Source: Mobiluncus massiliensis (GTDB lineage: Bacteria; Actinomycetota; Actinomycetes; Actinomycetales; Actinomycetaceae). Taken from it: 64,000 bases of DNA. The position numbers and the translations under genes were made by a program. Positions 43,910 to 53,399 of the stretch are shown here, piece by piece. The stretch spans positions 1,116,001 to 1,180,000 of the forward strand of contig NZ_OX458329.1 of assembly GCF_949769255.1 (NCBI RefSeq). Reading direction: 5' to 3'. Below the pieces are notes generated by a model, which was not told the origin of the DNA, ran no database searches, and saw nothing but the letters and a program-made list of their open reading frames with translations. Within the stretch, counting starts at the first letter, position 1, and every line of letters starts with the position of its first letter.

Positions 43910-45946
43910 TTAGGCTTCACTTTGGGAAGAATCGTTGATTTCTGAGGCTGATGCCGACTCGGACTCACCGGATTTCTTCATCACCCAGCGATAGCTGACC
44001 GCCAACAGACCCACAAAAACGACCACTCCCACGACTTTTGCGACCGGCGCAAAAGAATCGGGAACAATCCCCAAGGCGTCAGCGTTACTGGTAGCTCCGA
44101 TGATGCCGGCGTTGAGAATCCCAAACAGTGAATCACCCACAATCATGCCGGTAGCGAGCAGTACTCCCAGACGCTTGGACTGTTCTGCCTTTTCTTGACG
44201 CAACGCCCAACGGTTGTAAATCCAGCCCACCAGGGCGCCCAGAGAGATAACCAGGGTGGTCGTAATGTTTAGGTACATGCCCATACCCACGGCGAGCGGA
44301 GCCAGGTTGAAACGGCTGACGCGACCCATGATTTCATCAACGATGACGATGACAACACCAATCAAAGCCCCCAGACCGAACAACTGCCAGTTCATGTCCC
44401 CGCCAAAAATTCCCTTGGCGATGGTAGACAGCAGGGTCGCTTGCGGAGCTTGCAGAGCGGTAGTCTCATCCACGCCCTCCATCCCGGAGAAGCCAAAGCT
44501 GGTCATCAGCAGCTGCAGGACCGGAGGAATCACGAGGGAGCCGAATATAACCCCGATGATGAGCGCCACCTGCTGTTTCCACGGGGTTGCTCCGACCAGC
44601 TGGCCGGTTTTCAAGTCCTGCAGGTTGTCGTTCGAGATGGTGGCGATGCCAAAGACGATAGCGGTCGTAAACAGCGCGTAGGCGGTCAGTTCGGTGGGGT
44701 GAGTCTGGCTGGTGTTGCCGGTCACCAACAGAATCAACAGCGAAGCCGCAATAATCACGATGATGCCCACTCCAGAGATAGGAGAATTCGAGGCCCCAAT
44801 CAGACCCGCCATATAGCCACAGATACTGGCGATCAGTAAGCCCAGAACCAGCACAAACAGAATGCTCAAAATGATGAGCGCCACCAGATGGTGCGAGATG
44901 GGCGAATCTCGAAGGAAGTTCCACAGCAGCAAACCAATGGGAATCATGGACAGCAAGGTAATGGCAGCCACGTACTTGAAAGGAATGTCCTGTTCCGTCA
45001 AGGGAACTTGGTTTCCGGTTTCACGCAGTTTCGAGGATTTCAAAGAATCAGCGATACCGCGCAAGATGGGACCAATAATCTTTAGCAGGGTCCATACTGC
45101 AGCCACCGCCATAGCTCCAGCACCAATCATCCGTACATCGTGGGCGAAAACCGTGCTAACCACATCACCGAGATCCTGACCGGCGACCTGGCCCTGGGTC
45201 AGAATCGGCAGCAGAATGCCATAGGAAAGTAGCAAACCGACCAGCATCGCGATGCCGACCGCGGGACCGACCAGGTGTCCTACCCCCATCAAGGCCAGAG
45301 ACAACGAACCACCAATCATGGTGCCTCCGGCGCCAATCCGAAAGTTCATGCTCAAGGACCCCGCGGCGGCTTTTAACGCCGTGAGCAGTGCCATTCCCGC
45401 GGACGCTAAGCCGCCCCAGATAATCACCAGCAGGCCGCGATGATTTTCCTCGGCGGAACCGTTTTCGTCCCCCACTTTCAACACTTCCGCGGCCGCTACC
45501 CCCTCCGGATAGGGCAGGTCGGAGCCGGTCACTAGGGCGCGACGCAGCGGAATCGAATACATCACGCCGAGAATGCCGCCGACCATGCACACGGCTGTGG
45601 TCTCCCAGTAGGGGAAGCCGGACCAGTATCCCACCATGACCAGGCCGGGAACCACAAAAATGATAGCTGAAAGCGTCCCGGCCGCCGAAGCGATGGTCTG
45701 GACGATATTGTTTTCCACGACCGTGTGATCATGGAAGTAACGCAGGATAGCCATGGAAATCACGGCAGCCGGGATGGAAGTGGCAAAGGTTAAGCCAACT
45801 TTCAACCCGAGGTAAGCGTTAGCGGCGGTGAAAATCAGGGTGATTAATCCGCCGACAACAATGGCTCGGAAAGTTAACTCGCGGTAAGGATGAGCGGACT
45901 GGGCTCCGGCATTATTTGTCGCAGCGGCCGCAGGCTGATTGGACAA
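43910..45946 (-). CDS. oligopeptide transporter, OPT family
   Basis: This proton-coupled inner-membrane carrier imports small peptides, or in some members metal-chelate complexes. The protein has about 678 residues and some 14-16 hydrophobic segments. Family marks: ELTFRAIVVGGLITLIFTAANAYLGLKVGLTFATSIPAAV near the N-terminus (AYLGLKVGLT motif), the charged cytosolic PLRRALVTGSDLPYPEGVAAAEVLK, and ISNDNLQDLKTGQLVGATPW in the middle. No ATG lies near the N-terminus. A TTG at 45944-45946 with AGAAGG upstream is my best start, and another TTG eight codons earlier has no ribosome-binding site. First gene of a three-gene operon. Confidence 0.92.
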   Translation of the reverse strand: MSNQPAAAATNNAGAQSAHPYRELTFRAIVVGGLITLIFTAANAYLGLKVGLTFATSIPAAVISMAILRYFHDHTVVENNIVQTIASAAGTLSAIIFVVPGLVMVGYWSGFPYWETTAVCMVGGILGVMYSIPLRRALVTGSDLPYPEGVAAAEVLKVGDENGSAEENHRGLLVIIWGGLASAGMALLTALKAAAGSLSMNFRIGAGGTMIGGSLSLALMGVGHLVGPAVGIAMLVGLLLSYGILLPILTQGQVAGQDLGDVVSTVFAHDVRMIGAGAMAVAAVWTLLKIIGPILRGIADSLKSSKLRETGNQVPLTEQDIPFKYVAAITLLSMIPIGLLLWNFLRDSPISHHLVALIILSILFVLVLGLLIASICGYMAGLIGASNSPISGVGIIVIIAASLLILLVTGNTSQTHPTELTAYALFTTAIVFGIATISNDNLQDLKTGQLVGATPWKQQVALIIGVIFGSLVIPPVLQLLMTSFGFSGMEGVDETTALQAPQATLLSTIAKGIFGGDMNWQLFGLGALIGVVIVIVDEIMGRVSRFNLAPLAVGMGMYLNITTTLVISLGALVGWIYNRWALRQEKAEQSKRLGVLLATGMIVGDSLFGILNAGIIGATSNADALGIVPDSFAPVAKVVGVVVFVGLLAVSYRWVMKKSGESESASASEINDSSQSEA

Positions 45947-46201
45947 GGATTTCTCGCCTTCTCTATACAAATAGTTTCAGTTTTTGCCGCCCTCGGTAGG
46001 GCTAACAGCTTTTTACACGGGGTCTAAACTACCACTTTCCTGACCTGACGCACTAATACCCCAGCTTAACCGGGCAAAAGAAAAACCTATCTTTTCGCAC
46101 CATACCGCCGCAGCTCCCTTGTGAGCCCAAACCTCGAAACCGGGTGAGCTCACGCCGCGCCCGAAGATACCCGAGAGGCACGAGGCACCATAACGTGCCG
46201 T

Positions 46202-46618
46202 TTAGTCCTGGGTAATGCCGAAATGCTGCGCAATCGCGGCCAGAATCGGATAATCAGCGGGCAACCAGGGCAAACTCTCAGAATGTTGGAGGTCGACCCA
46301 ACGCAGGGACAGGTGTGCCGCTCCGACCTGTGCCACGCTGTGCGGCGCGAGAGCGCACAGATACACATGCATCTGAAATCCTCCGTGAGCGGGCCAGGTT
46401 TCCTCCAAACGCTCCCCCACGATAATTTCCGCTGATAGTTCCTCACGCAACTCCCGGCGCAGAGCCTGTTCAGGAGTTTCTCCGGGTTCAGTTTTGCCGC
46501 CGGGAAACTCATAGAAACCCCGCCACTGTTCGGGATAAGAGCGCTGCGCCCCCAGCACCTGCGTTGGTTGACTGAGGTCGTCTACGATCGCTGCTGCGAC
46601 CACTATCGGCTGAAACAC
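46202..46618 (-). CDS. mutT: Nudix hydrolase, MutT-like
   Basis: It probably hydrolyses oxidised nucleotides such as 8-oxo-dGTP, limiting mutation. The Nudix box GGKTEPGETPEQALRRELREEL (G-x5-E-x7-RE-x2-EE) is complete, and the substrate-side QWRGFYEFPGGK and PWLPADYPIL match the MutT/CtfA group of small 8-oxo-dGTPases. I place the start at the GTG before FQPIVVAAAIVDD (138 residues); the frame is open 21 codons further to another GTG, but that stretch lies in the shared promoter region with msrA. Neither start has a strong ribosome-binding site. It is divergent from msrA, another oxidative-damage repair gene. Confidence 0.9.
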   Translation of the reverse strand: MFQPIVVAAAIVDDLSQPTQVLGAQRSYPEQWRGFYEFPGGKTEPGETPEQALRRELREELSAEIIVGERLEETWPAHGGFQMHVYLCALAPHSVAQVGAAHLSLRWVDLQHSESLPWLPADYPILAAIAQHFGITQD

Positions 46619-46698
46619 GCTTTCGAGTCTAATAACTCTGTGGCCGGCAGAGAAACCTCGCACAGGACAATCCCGGTGCACAGTGTCACACTAGGATT

Positions 46699-47319
46699 AT
46701 GGATTTTGGTTTTCAAAACGATACCGGGACCGCCCTGACCGATATTCACCCCGTGCTTCAGACCTCTCTCACCGGGCCGTGGCCCCTCCCTCACGAGGTT
46801 CTTTACGTAGCGATGGGATGTTTTTGGGGAGTGGAACGTATTTACTGGAGCCAGCCCGGGGTTATCAACACGGCGGTAGGCTATCTGGGAGGTCGCTGGC
46901 CGCACCCCACTTATGAAGATGTCTGTACAGGTCAAACTGGGCACGCCGAAACTACCCGCATAGTCTACGACCCGACCCGCACGAGTGCGGGAGACCTGCT
47001 GAAAGTGTTTTGGGAAAACCACGACCCCACTCAGGGCGAGCGGCAAGGCAACGATCGAGGCAGTCAGTACCGTTCGATGATTGTTTACACTACCGAAGAA
47101 CAGCGCCAGCTGGCTGAGCAATCCCGGCAAACTTTCGGGAAAACTCTTGCCCAAGCCGGTCGAGGGCCGATTACAACCGAGATTCTCAGCCTGGCCGCAG
47201 CCGGCGAGTTTTGGCTTGCGGAGCCATATCATCAGGCGTACCTGTTTCACCACCCTCACGGCTATTGCAATCACGGATTCAAAGGCTTTGTTTGCGAGAC
47301 TCCGCGGCTGACGAACTAG
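46699..47319 (+). CDS. msrA: peptide methionine sulfoxide reductase MsrA
   Basis: It reduces methionine-S-sulfoxide in proteins, repairing oxidative damage. The 206 residues have the catalytic cysteine in AMGCFWGVERIYW near residue 41, GVINTAVGYLGG, PTYEDVCTGQTGHAETTRIVYDP, FWENHDPTQGERQGNDRGSQYRS and the resolving-cysteine tail FHHPHGYCNHGF. About 35 residues precede the core, as in the longer MsrA group. Start ATG; AGGA is only three bases away. The C-terminus lacks a fused MsrB domain. Confidence 0.96.
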   Translation: MDFGFQNDTGTALTDIHPVLQTSLTGPWPLPHEVLYVAMGCFWGVERIYWSQPGVINTAVGYLGGRWPHPTYEDVCTGQTGHAETTRIVYDPTRTSAGDLLKVFWENHDPTQGERQGNDRGSQYRSMIVYTTEEQRQLAEQSRQTFGKTLAQAGRGPITTEILSLAAAGEFWLAEPYHQAYLFHHPHGYCNHGFKGFVCETPRLTN

Positions 47320-47360
47320 ACGGCACTCGCGGTCCAGTCCCGGCACGCCGGATTTTAGGC

Positions 47361-47389
47361 AACAAAAAAGCGGACATCTTCGTCCGCTT
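47361..47389 (-). terminator. terminator of the small gene at 47422-47574 (and possibly msrA)
   Basis: An 8-bp stem (47368-47375 with 47382-47389) has a run of A directly on its left, giving GCTTTTTTGTTG on the minus strand, a strong U-tract. On the plus strand a run of seven T lies 11 bases after the stem, so it may also serve msrA. Confidence 0.88.
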
Positions 47390-47421
47390 GCATCGTTGCG
47401 TTTTTTTGGTTTCCGTCCCCC

Positions 47422-47574
47422 TTAACGGTCAGCCAAAATTTCGTGCGCCATATTCACTCGATAGGCTTTCGCCATCACAGTGTCTGCGCACATCCGGGGC
47501 GCCTCGCCGGAAACAACCTTCACGCTGGTGAAAGTTTTTGGGGCGGTCTTTAGCCAGTTCAGTATGCTACTCAT
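47422..47574 (-). CDS. small protein of 50 residues, unknown function
   Basis: I do not recognise this protein. It reads MSSILNWLKTAPKTFTSVKV, then about 30 residues with one cysteine, two arginine-methionine pairs and the end AHEILADR; it is basic and has no membrane segment. Support for a real gene is strong. AAAGGAGGTG, a near-complete match to the 16S 3' end, sits nine bases before the ATG. A TATAAT promoter lies about 95 bases further upstream, and a terminator follows the stop by some 35 bases. A 7-bp hairpin at about 47608-47625 lies in the leader before the Shine-Dalgarno. It follows argH on the same strand but has its own promoter. A longer open frame exists but lacks a ribosome-binding site. 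Confidence 0.75.
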   Translation of the reverse strand: MSSILNWLKTAPKTFTSVKVVSGEAPRMCADTVMAKAYRVNMAHEILADR

Positions 47575-47672
47575 AACCGTTGCACCTCCTTTACTATCGT
47601 TCTGTACACGTCTGGGTGAGCCTGAGCCCACCTCTCGAATCCGGTCATCACAGATGTCCGCTCGATGTCTTT

Positions 47673-47699
47673 ATTATACCTCGATTTACATTTTATGTA
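47673..47699 (-). promoter_or_regulatory. promoter and operator-like dyad of the small gene
   Basis: A perfect -10 TATAAT (47673-47678) is seen on the minus strand, with TGTACA (47696-47701) 17 bases upstream as a weak -35. The dyad TACAT-TTT-ATGTA (47687-47699) overlaps the -35, the place expected for a repressor site. Confidence 0.65.
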
Positions 47700-47792
47700 C
47701 ATTAAAGTTTAGTTTGTCTACACAACATGAACGGTAAGCGGGGTGCCGCTGGCCTCTCCCCGGGCGGCACTGCACCACCCCTTCGGGCCGCG

Positions 47793-49196
47793 TTAGCGCT
47801 GGAACGCTTGTAATTGCTGGCGGGCCGCCGCAATCTGTTCAGCTACGCGCTCCGGGGCGGTGCCTCCCACCCCGCGGCGGGCCCGAACCGAACCGGCAGC
47901 GGTCAGGACGTCGCGAACCTCAGGGGTCAGCAACGGGTCGACCCCCGAGAAATCAGCATCGCTGAGGTCCTCCAACCCAACGCCCCGTCCTTCTGCCAAC
48001 GCAACACAGGCTCCCGACACCTCGTGCGCATGACGGAAGGGCATACCGCGTTTCACCAGCCATTCAGCCACATCGGTGGCCAAGGAGAAACCGGCAATAG
48101 ACAGGGTTTCCAGGCGCTCATAGTGCAGGGTCATGGTGTCCACCATTCCGGTCACCGCCGGTAGCAGGACTTCCAGGGTGTCGATAGCGTCAAACACCGG
48201 CTCTTTGTCCTCCTGCAGGTCCCGGTCGTAAGCCAGCGGCAAACCTTTCATCGTGGCCAGCAATCCCGTCAAGTCGCCTAGCAGACGTCCCGCTTTGCCG
48301 CGAGCCAGTTCAGCCACATCCGGGTTCTTCTTTTGCGGCATAATGCTGGACCCGGTCGAATAGGAATCATCCAAAGTGACGTAGCCGAACTCGGCGGTGT
48401 TCCAGATAATGATTTCTTCTGCCAATCGCGACATATCCACCGCCACCTGGGTGAGGACATAGAGAAACTCCACCACCCCATCTCGTGAAGCCGTGGCGTC
48501 AATAGAGTTCGGACACACCTGGGAAAAACCCAGCTCACGGGCGACCAGTTCCGGGTCTAGCCCCAACGTATTGCCTGCCAAGGCTCCACCCCCGTAAGGG
48601 GAGGCGTCATTGCGCTTTTCCCAGTCCCGCAAACGCTCCAAGTTGCGCAGCTGGGGCCAAAAGTGAGCCATCAGCTGGTGCGCCACCAATACCGGCTGGG
48701 CATGCTGCATATGCGTGCGACCGGGCATGATATGGGTTCCGGCACGGTCGGCCTGGGACAAAATTGCCTGGCAAAGTGCCGTTATCAGCCCTTGCATGTG
48801 GGTGGCGGCGTCGCGCAGGTACATCCGTACCAGGGTGGCAATCTGGTCGTTGCGGGAGCGTCCCGCCCGCAGTTTTCCGCCCAGTTCCGGCCCGGCGTAG
48901 TTCTCTTGCAGCAATCCGCGTTCCAGGGCGGTATGAACATCCTCGTCATCGGGGGAAAAAGTGAAAGTTCCGTCAGCCACGTCCGCCCGCAGACGGCGCA
49001 AGGCGGCGCTCAAGTCGGCGTATTCCGACTCAGTCAGCAGTCCCGCCGCCCGCAACGCTTGGGCATGAGCCAAAGAGCCCTGTAAGTCGTAATCTGCTAG
49101 ACGCCAATCAAACTGGGTGGACACCGACAGCGCCGCCAACGCTTGGGCAGGCCCGCCCTGGAATCTTCCGCCCCACAGGGCCAACTTTTCACTCAT
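47793..49196 (-). CDS. argH: argininosuccinate lyase
   Basis: It splits argininosuccinate into arginine and fumarate, the last biosynthetic step. The ATG giving [20 protein letters not shown] has AGGAG five bases before it (467 residues, typical); the frame stays open a further 123 codons upstream, but that part is non-coding in character. Signatures: [17 protein letters not shown] near residue 110, [17 protein letters not shown] with the catalytic histidine near residue 155, and the mobile loop [20 protein letters not shown] with the catalytic serine near residue 280. It is the last gene of the arg cluster, 115 bases after argG. Confidence 0.98.
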   Translation of the reverse strand: MSEKLALWGGRFQGGPAQALAALSVSTQFDWRLADYDLQGSLAHAQALRAAGLLTESEYADLSAALRRLRADVADGTFTFSPDDEDVHTALERGLLQENYAGPELGGKLRAGRSRNDQIATLVRMYLRDAATHMQGLITALCQAILSQADRAGTHIMPGRTHMQHAQPVLVAHQLMAHFWPQLRNLERLRDWEKRNDASPYGGGALAGNTLGLDPELVARELGFSQVCPNSIDATASRDGVVEFLYVLTQVAVDMSRLAEEIIIWNTAEFGYVTLDDSYSTGSSIMPQKKNPDVAELARGKAGRLLGDLTGLLATMKGLPLAYDRDLQEDKEPVFDAIDTLEVLLPAVTGMVDTMTLHYERLETLSIAGFSLATDVAEWLVKRGMPFRHAHEVSGACVALAEGRGVGLEDLSDADFSGVDPLLTPEVRDVLTAAGSVRARRGVGGTAPERVAEQIAAARQQLQAFQR

Positions 49197-49311
49197 GTGT
49201 ACTCCTTTTCTCTCAACGCCACAGTACCACCGGCAGCCAAACCGATTGGCTCGGCTGCCGGGGAACTGTGGCGAGGCTGCGGCCCGGAAAACTGGGACGC
49301 TGTGCTGATCT

Positions 49312-50544
49312 TTAGAGATGAGAGGCCTGCAGCGTGATGCCCTTGCCGTACCTTTCATCACGCGCCGCGGCCAGCTTGGACTGCAATCCGTACAGTTCAA
49401 TGAAACCGCGCGCCGCGTCCTGGTTAAATGAATCCCCGGAATCGTAGGTCGCCAGTTTGAAATCGTAGAGGGAAGCCTCGGAACGGCGCCCATTGACCAC
49501 CGCCCGCCCGGCGTGCATGACCATCCGAATGTCGCCAGACACGTATTCTTGAGTGTGCGCCACAAACGCGTCCAAGGATTTCTTGAGAGGCGAATTCCAT
49601 TGGGCCTCGTAAACCAAATCAGACCACGCCGGCTCCACCATCTGACGCTTGTAACGCAACTGCATCCGCTCCAGGGTCACGGCTTCCAAGGCTTGATGGG
49701 CAGTAATCAGGGCCATCGCGCCGGGAGCTTCATAGATTTCGTGCGATTTAATCCCAATCAGACGATCCTCCACCACATCAATACGCCCAATCCCCTGGGC
49801 ACCGGCACGCCGGTTCATCTCTTGGATGACCTGTAGCGGAGTCATTTTTACCCCATCAATCGCCACGGGAATGCCCTTTTCAAAAGTAATGATTACTTCA
49901 TCGGGAATTCCCGCGAATGCCGGATCATCGGTGTAGTTGTACACATCTTTGGTGGGGGCGTTCCACAGGTCCTCTAAGAAGCCGGTTTCAATGGCCCTGC
50001 CCCACAAGTTTTGGTCAATCGAGAAGGGGTTGTGTTTCGTCGCTTCGATGGGCAGGTGATGTTCCTCCGCGTAGGCAATCGACACATCGCGCTGCAGGGA
50101 CAAATCACGAATCGGCGACACACATTTCAAGTCCGGCGCCAGCGAGGTAAATGACACCTCGAAACGAACCTGATCATTGCCCTTTCCGGTGCAGCCGTGA
50201 GCCATGGTAGTGGCACCGAACTGTTTGGCGGCCATCACCAGGTGTTTGGCGATGAGCGGGCGGGACAGCGCCGAAACCAGGGGATATTGGCCTTGGTACA
50301 GGCCGTTGGTTTGTAGAGAGGGCATACAGTATTCGGTGGCGAACTCGTCTTTGGCATCAGCGATGTAGGCTTCCACCGCCCCGCAATCAAGAGCGCGTTG
50401 GCGGATCACATCCATATCCTCGCCGCCTTGGCCCACATCCACCGACACCGCAATCGTGTCCACACCGAGCTTGTCTTTCATCCAGCCAATCGCCACCGAA
50501 GTGTCCAAACCGCCGGAATAAGCCAGCACTACCCGTTCAGTCAT
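49312..50544 (-). CDS. argG: argininosuccinate synthase
   Basis: It joins citrulline and aspartate with ATP to form argininosuccinate. The 410 residues have the PP-loop [15 protein letters not shown] at the N-terminus, [26 protein letters not shown] near residue 117, the [18 protein letters not shown] region and the citrulline-site YEAPGA. The ATG has only a purine-rich GAGAGA stretch upstream. It follows argR by 84 bases without a terminator, so it is likely within the same transcript. Confidence 0.98.
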   Translation of the reverse strand: MTERVVLAYSGGLDTSVAIGWMKDKLGVDTIAVSVDVGQGGEDMDVIRQRALDCGAVEAYIADAKDEFATEYCMPSLQTNGLYQGQYPLVSALSRPLIAKHLVMAAKQFGATTMAHGCTGKGNDQVRFEVSFTSLAPDLKCVSPIRDLSLQRDVSIAYAEEHHLPIEATKHNPFSIDQNLWGRAIETGFLEDLWNAPTKDVYNYTDDPAFAGIPDEVIITFEKGIPVAIDGVKMTPLQVIQEMNRRAGAQGIGRIDVVEDRLIGIKSHEIYEAPGAMALITAHQALEAVTLERMQLRYKRQMVEPAWSDLVYEAQWNSPLKKSLDAFVAHTQEYVSGDIRMVMHAGRAVVNGRRSEASLYDFKLATYDSGDSFNQDAARGFIELYGLQSKLAAARDERYGKGITLQASHL

Positions 50545-50628
50545 TGTTTTCTCTCTTTCTCATTTACAAAAAATAGGTCTAAAAATTGTGTTCTTGAGGT
50601 TTTAAATCTGGGGGAAAAATATGTAGGT

Positions 50629-51120
50629 CTAGCGCTTGGCCAGGCCTCGCAGCTTATCGCGCAGTTCTTTGGCGGATTCCACGCTATCGCAGATGACCAA
50701 AATGGTATTGTCCCCTGCCAGGCAGCCCAACACGTGTTCCAGGTTTTCCTTGTCAATGACCGACGCTAGGGTGCCGGCTGTGGCTGGCGGAGTGCGCAAC
50801 ACCACCTGATTCATGGCCTGAGTTGCCTGAATCAAAAGCGGGGCGCACCAGCGTTCCAACGTTCCCGGCAGCTGCAACGGCATATCTGCGGCAGTGCGCA
50901 CGCCGCCCAAAACGTAGCGTAGCTCCCCTTTCTCATCGCGCACTTTGGTAGCCGCTAGCTCTTCGAGGTCGCGCGATAGCGTCGCTTGTGTGACCGAGAA
51001 CCCGGCGTTTTCCAGCAGAATTTGCAAAGCCCCTTGAGAGCGCACCACGTTATCCGCCAACAGCCGCGAAATAGCACTGTGGCGAGCAATTTTGGATTGC
51101 ACTACCAGGTTTTCAGACAC
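50629..51120 (-). CDS. argR: arginine repressor ArgR, paralogue 2 (biosynthetic cluster)
   Basis: This is an arginine-dependent repressor of biosynthesis. I use the GTG giving SENLVVQSKIARHSAISRLL as the next residues (163 residues): it overlaps the argD stop (GTGTCTGA) and has GGAG seven bases upstream. The winged helix has the recognition segment VTQATLSRDLEELAATKVRD. The C-terminal domain has VIDKENLEHVLGCLAGDNTILVI. The ligand loop reads GDN as in the other paralogue, not GDD. It occupies the position after argD where argF is usually found in Actinobacteria. ArgR boxes lie upstream of argC. Confidence 0.95.
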   Translation of the reverse strand: MSENLVVQSKIARHSAISRLLADNVVRSQGALQILLENAGFSVTQATLSRDLEELAATKVRDEKGELRYVLGGVRTAADMPLQLPGTLERWCAPLLIQATQAMNQVVLRTPPATAGTLASVIDKENLEHVLGCLAGDNTILVICDSVESAKELRDKLRGLAKR

Positions 51121-52363
51121 GAGGGACTCCGAGTCGTATTTCTTCGTCTGCCTGGCGCTGCACCCGGTCCAAGATTTCCGGTAGCGCTTGGGTAAACATG
51201 CGGGTCTGAGACGGGTTGATGATAAGCGGCGGCGCCAGACGAATGGTGAACGTATCCGGGGCGTTGACGATGAATCCGGCTTTGAACAGTTCATCTGCCA
51301 GCGGTTTGGCCAGAGGATTGCGCAACCCGATTCCCAGCAGCAAGCCCCGTCCTCTAACTTCGCTGATGAGGGGGTGTTCCAGTGCGAGGATTTCGCGTTT
51401 CCAGATTTCCCCTACGTTTTGTACGTTAGACAGCAAGCCTTCCTCTTCAACCGTGTTAATCATCGCCAGCACGGAGGCTCCCGCCAGCGGATTTCCCGCA
51501 AAAGTTGAACCGTGCATCCCCGGCTTTAACACGCTTGCCGCCTCAGCGTTAAGAGCCACACAAGCCCCGACCGGGAACCCGGCACCCAGCCCTTTTGCCA
51601 ACGTCACCACGTCCGGAACGATTCCCGCCGTATGGTGAGCCATCCAGGTTCCTGTCCGCCCCATGCCGGTTTGCACTTCATCCAAAACCAGCAGGGCACC
51701 GGCACGAGCCGTCACTTCGCGCGCGACCTTGAGGAAATCGTCAGAAATCGGACGCACCCCGGCTTCGCCTTGAATCGGCTCGATGAACAGAGCCGCGATA
51801 GACTCTCCCCGCTCCCCGTCAAAGGCACGTTCCAGAGCAGCTATGTTGTAAGGCAGGAAATCAACTTCGGCGGGCATCGGCAGGAAAGGATCGCGGAAAA
51901 TCGATTTGTAGGTCAGTGACAGTGCCCCCATGGTACGGCCGTGGAAAGAGTTTTCCAACGCGAGGAACCTGGTGCGAGCAGCTCCTCCGCGCGCCCGCGC
52001 CAACTTAAACGCCGCCTCCAGCGCTTCGGTACCAGAATTCGTAAAGAACACGCGGGAACCCTGCGGAGCTCCTCCGGGCTCAACGATGGACAAAATCCGC
52101 TCTGCGGCCTCAATCTGAGGTTGGGTCGCGAAATAGTTGCTGACGTGACCTAACGTTTCGACCTGTTCGTGCAAAGCGGTGACGATATTCGGGTGTCCGT
52201 GTCCCAGGGCATTGACTGCGATGCCGCCCAACAAGTCGAGGTATTGATGTCCGTCCTCGTCCCACACGAAGCAGCCCGCCCCGCGCGTCAACACGGTTTT
52301 CGGGGTTCCGAAAGTATTCATAATCGAGTTTTCGTAGCGCGAAATCCACTCTTTGACGTCCAT
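51113..52363 (-). CDS. argD: acetylornithine aminotransferase
   Basis: A PLP class III aminotransferase converting N-acetylglutamate semialdehyde to N-acetylornithine. The ATG giving MDVKEWISRYENSIMNTFG follows AAAGAAG (416 residues); a GTG five codons earlier has no ribosome-binding site. Motifs: RGAGCFVWDEDGHQYLDLLGG, FTNSGTEALEAAFKLARA, FHGRTMGALSLT, LVLDEVQTGMGRTG and the PLP lysine in VTLAKGLGAGFPVGA near residue 255. It overlaps argR by eight bases and follows argB by 44. Confidence 0.97.
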   Translation of the reverse strand: MDVKEWISRYENSIMNTFGTPKTVLTRGAGCFVWDEDGHQYLDLLGGIAVNALGHGHPNIVTALHEQVETLGHVSNYFATQPQIEAAERILSIVEPGGAPQGSRVFFTNSGTEALEAAFKLARARGGAARTRFLALENSFHGRTMGALSLTYKSIFRDPFLPMPAEVDFLPYNIAALERAFDGERGESIAALFIEPIQGEAGVRPISDDFLKVAREVTARAGALLVLDEVQTGMGRTGTWMAHHTAGIVPDVVTLAKGLGAGFPVGACVALNAEAASVLKPGMHGSTFAGNPLAGASVLAMINTVEEEGLLSNVQNVGEIWKREILALEHPLISEVRGRGLLLGIGLRNPLAKPLADELFKAGFIVNAPDTFTIRLAPPLIINPSQTRMFTQALPEILDRVQRQADEEIRLGVPRV

Positions 52364-52407
52364 TTTTGCTTCTTTCACTAGGCTGGTTCAGAGGTATGGG
52401 ACAAGGC

Positions 52408-53331
52408 TCATCGGAACTGTATCGTCGGCAGAGGCTCACCGTCATGAGGGCGCGACGGACGGAGATTATCGGGAATGACTTCGGTACCGGTTCCTTGGTC
52501 AGTCACGATTTCGAGGAGCATGGAGTGAGCTAGGCGACCGTCAATGATAGTCGCTCGAGACACGCCGCCCTGCACGGCATCGAGACAGGCCTGCATTTTG
52601 GGTACCATTCCAGATTTAATGGTTGGCAGCATGCGTGCCAATTCGCTGGCAGTCAAGAACCTAATGAGGGAGGCCGGGTTGTCAATGTCCCGATAAAGTC
52701 CCTCGACATCAGTGAGGATAATGAGCTTGCGTGCCTTTAAGCCGATAGCCAAGGCCGCCGCAACCGCATCGGCGTTGACGTTCAACACGACGTTAGGGTC
52801 GTCAACGGAAGGCGCGATGGAGGAAATGACCGGAATGTTGCCCCGTTCCAGCATATCCACGACCGCACGGGGGTGAACATTGACGATATCCCCGACCAGT
52901 CCCAGGTCGCTGCCAGGTTCGCATTGGCGTTTCCGCGCCCCAAACAGGCCGGCGTCCTCACCGGTGAGACCAATTGCCAGAGATTCTTCCACGTTTAGCA
53001 AGCCCACAAGCTCACGCTGAACCTTGCCGGTTAAGACCATGCGCACGACCTCCATGACTTCCGGAGTTGTCACCCGGTAGCCGTTGATGAAAGGCGCCTC
53101 TAAGCCCAGACGATCCAGCATTTCCGTAATCTGCGGCCCCCCGCCGTGTACCACGACCGTCCGCAAACCGACCTGGTGCAGGAACTGAATGTCAGCGGCG
53201 AAAGCACGACGCAAATCCTCGTTGACCATCGCGTTACCGCCGTATTTGATGACGACAGTAGCGCCGCGGTAGCTGCGCAGCCACGGCATGGCCTCCAGCA
53301 ACACTTCGGTCTTTTGTATCGGCGTAATCAT
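52408..53331 (-). CDS. argB: acetylglutamate kinase
   Basis: It phosphorylates N-acetylglutamate, usually the arginine-inhibited step. The ATG giving MITPIQKTEVLLEAMPWLRS has GGAAGGAA upstream (307 residues). Motifs: VVIKYGGNAMVNEDL, VVVHGGGPQITEMLDRLG, FINGYRVTTPEVMEVVRMVL, NVNADAVAAALAIGLKARKL and SGMVPKMQACLDAVQGGV. The N-terminal helix (KTEVLLEAMPWLRSYRG) is the type found in hexameric, arginine-sensitive enzymes. Confidence 0.97.
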   Translation of the reverse strand: MITPIQKTEVLLEAMPWLRSYRGATVVIKYGGNAMVNEDLRRAFAADIQFLHQVGLRTVVVHGGGPQITEMLDRLGLEAPFINGYRVTTPEVMEVVRMVLTGKVQRELVGLLNVEESLAIGLTGEDAGLFGARKRQCEPGSDLGLVGDIVNVHPRAVVDMLERGNIPVISSIAPSVDDPNVVLNVNADAVAAALAIGLKARKLIILTDVEGLYRDIDNPASLIRFLTASELARMLPTIKSGMVPKMQACLDAVQGGVSRATIIDGRLAHSMLLEIVTDQGTGTEVIPDNLRPSRPHDGEPLPTIQFR

Positions 53332-53399
53332 TCGTGTTCCTTCCAATGTTCAGTCCTGGACCGTGTCGTTAGGCTGGGAATTGTCCCCGCCAGGGTTGG

